Shown: piece after piece, positions 62,867 through 64,000 of the stretch
How the letters are laid out: each line of letters begins with the position of its first letter
How positions within the stretch are numbered: the stretch's first letter is position 1
Assembly: GCF_024266585.1 (NCBI RefSeq)
Contig: NZ_CP100647.1
Location: forward strand, 1,469,001 to 1,533,000
Direction: 5' to 3'
Source of the DNA: Xanthomonas sacchari
GTDB lineage: Bacteria; Pseudomonadota; Gammaproteobacteria; Xanthomonadales; Xanthomonadaceae
DNA length: 64,000 nt
Notes under the pieces: model-generated
Seen by the model: only the letters and a program-made list of their open reading frames with translations
What the model was told of the DNA's origin: nothing
Databases searched by the model: none
Position numbers and translations under genes: made by a program

Positions 62867-63826
62867 TTACGGCAGCCCGGCCAGCCAGTCGTCGTCGCTG
62901 CCTTCGTTGATGTCGGCGAACAGCGGCGTGGAGAAGTAGCGCTCGCCGGTGTCCGGCAGCATTGCCAGGATCACCGCACCGGGCGCGGCGGTCTCGGCCA
63001 CGCGCAGCGCGGTGGCGACCGTGCCGCCGCCGGAGATGCCGGTGAAGATGCCTTCCTCGGCGGCGAGGCGGCGCGACACCGCGATGGCGTCGGCGTCGTC
63101 CACGCTCAGCACTTCGTCGTAGACCTCGCGGTTGAGCACTTCGGGCACGAAGTCCGGGGTCCAGCCCTGGATCTTGTGCGGCTTCCACTCCTGGCCCTGC
63201 AGCAGGGCCGCGCCGGCCGGCTCGGTGGCGGTGATGCGCACCTCCGGGCGGGCCAGCCGCAGCACTTCGCCGACGCCGGTAAGGGTGCCGCCGGTGCCCC
63301 AGCCGCTGACGAAATGGTCGAGCCGGCGGCCGGCGAAGTCGCGCAGGATCTCCGCGGCGGTGGTGCTGCGGTGATAGGCCGGGTTGGCCGGGTTGGCGAA
63401 CTGCCGGGCCAGGAACCAGCCGTGCTGCTTGGCCAGTTCCTCGGCCTTGCGCACCATGCCGCTGCCGCGCTCGGCAGCCGGGGTCAGGATCACCTTGGCG
63501 CCGTAGGCGCGCATCAGCTTGCGGCGCTCGATCGAGAAGGTCTCCACCATCGTCGCCACGAACTTGTAGCCGCGCGCGGCGGCGACCATCGCCAGCGCCA
63601 CGCCGGTGTTGCCCGAGGTCGCCTCGACGATGGTGTCGCCGGGCTTGAGCAGGCCGCGCGCCTCGGCGTCGAGCACGATCGCCAGGGCCAGGCGGTCCTT
63701 GACCGAGCCGCCGGGATTGAAAGCCTCGACCTTGACGTACAGGTCCACGTGCGCCGGGGCCAGGCGCTGCAGCTTGACGATCGGGGTGTGGCCGATGGTG
63801 TCGAGGATGTTGTCGTAGATGGCCAT
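62867..63826 (-). CDS. cysK: Cysteine synthase A
   Basis: A 319-residue O-acetylserine sulfhydrylase that makes cysteine from O-acetylserine and sulfide. PLP lysine Lys43 is in NPGGSVKDRLA. The substrate loop is EATSGNTGVALAMVAAARG, phosphate binding is at VSGWGTGGTLTGVGEVL, and GIFTGISGGGTVATAL with a C-terminal LPDTGERYFSTPLF is typical of CysK. ATG 63826 has GGAG 9 bases upstream. The gene upstream on the same strand is a siroheme synthase (28 bases between), so sulfite reduction and cysteine synthesis are linked here. Confidence 0.97.
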   Translation of the reverse strand: MAIYDNILDTIGHTPIVKLQRLAPAHVDLYVKVEAFNPGGSVKDRLALAIVLDAEARGLLKPGDTIVEATSGNTGVALAMVAAARGYKFVATMVETFSIERRKLMRAYGAKVILTPAAERGSGMVRKAEELAKQHGWFLARQFANPANPAYHRSTTAAEILRDFAGRRLDHFVSGWGTGGTLTGVGEVLRLARPEVRITATEPAGAALLQGQEWKPHKIQGWTPDFVPEVLNREVYDEVLSVDDADAIAVSRRLAAEEGIFTGISGGGTVATALRVAETAAPGAVILAMLPDTGERYFSTPLFADINEGSDDDWLAGLP

Positions 63827-63853
63827 GCGCAATGTCTCCGGGAAGAAGGCGGG

Positions 63854-64000
63854 TCAGGCGGCGTGGGCCAGGGTAGGCGCCGCCGGCGTCGGGGAAGGTG
63901 AGGACGGCGCGCGCAGCGGCGCGGCGCCGAACCAGTGCAGGGTGTCGGCCAGCGCGGCCACCTCGCCGAGGATCAGCAGCGCCGGCGCACGTACCGCATG
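63854..64000 (-). CDS. cysG: Siroheme synthase / uroporphyrinogen-III methyltransferase, 3' end only
   Basis: The last 48 codons of a minus-strand gene that runs out of the window. The peptide [20 protein letters not shown] followed by FGA matches the C-terminal end of uroporphyrinogen-III C-methyltransferases, and a Pro/Ala-rich tail ends in TLAHAA. The position 28 bases upstream of cysK supports CysG. The product would make siroheme for sulfite reductase. Whether it is the full multidomain CysG or a stand-alone methyltransferase cannot be seen. Confidence 0.82.
   Translation of the reverse strand, partial: HAVRAPALLILGEVAALADTLHWFGAAPLRAPSSPSPTPAAPTLAHAA

Overview
The window is GC-rich (visibly near 70%) chromosomal DNA from a gammaproteobacterium, most likely Xanthomonas or a close Xanthomonadaceae relative. 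The reasons are the gap/pgk/pyk/class I fba arrangement, a Xanthomonas/Caulobacter-type TonB-dependent receptor, dispersed REP hairpins with the GCGGCTTCAGCCGC core, and a cysK next to a siroheme-synthase tail. I found no rRNA, tRNA, transposase, phage gene or CRISPR. About 53 protein genes are supported; most other long open frames are antisense shadows of high-GC genes.

Layout. 0-4.1 kb: TonB-dependent receptor and a secreted PI-PLC-like phosphodiesterase. 4.4-6.4 kb: acetyl-CoA hydrolase/transferase. 6.6-9.0 kb: BlaI-type repressor, M56 membrane peptidase with a TonB-C domain, and a lipoprotein, with two repeated operators over the promoter. 9.1-11.9 kb: flavin reductase and modABC molybdate uptake. 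12.0-14.6 kb: a sulfide/persulfide module (rhodanese, BigR-like ArsR repressor, MBL hydrolase) facing an OsmC protein and thioredoxin 2, with a palindromic operator between them. 14.8-17.3 kb: S1/P1 nuclease and two OmpW porins. 17.4-31.5 kb: glycolytic genes gap, pgk, pyk and fba, interspersed with two small secreted proteins, a chemoreceptor-like soluble protein, a DUF2339/DUF3999 pair, a HAD phosphatase and an HD-GYP protein. 31.7-34.5 kb: divergent response regulator and 7TM sensor kinase. 34.7-42.4 kb: a two-partner secretion pair, a 2001-residue adhesin and its Omp85-type transporter. 42.7-44.4 kb: macrodomain protein, a small L7/L12-like membrane protein and a methyltransferase-like membrane protein.

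44.7-61.8 kb is a coherent purine catabolism locus, all on the + strand: nucleoside hydrolase, AtzE/HpxY-type amidase with an apparently fused AtzG/HpxX-like tail, HpxW-type oxamate amidohydrolase, a TPR protein, a LysR regulator, then a tightly overlapping operon. That operon encodes allantoate amidohydrolase, ureidoglycine-glyoxylate aminotransferase, PuuE allantoinase, an AtzH/HpxZ-like protein, OHCU decarboxylase, a two-Rossmann flavoprotein, 5-hydroxyisourate hydrolase and XdhABC. Together they predict hypoxanthine/xanthine to urate, allantoin, ureidoglycine and oxalurate/oxamate. No known urate oxidase type is present, so the flavoprotein is the obvious candidate for that step. The modABC genes at 10 kb would supply the molybdenum that XdhAB needs.

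61.8-62.8 kb is a tandem array of a 110-bp REPIN-like unit, about 8.5 copies, and it is the most striking non-coding feature. The window ends with cysK and the 3' end of a siroheme synthase gene.
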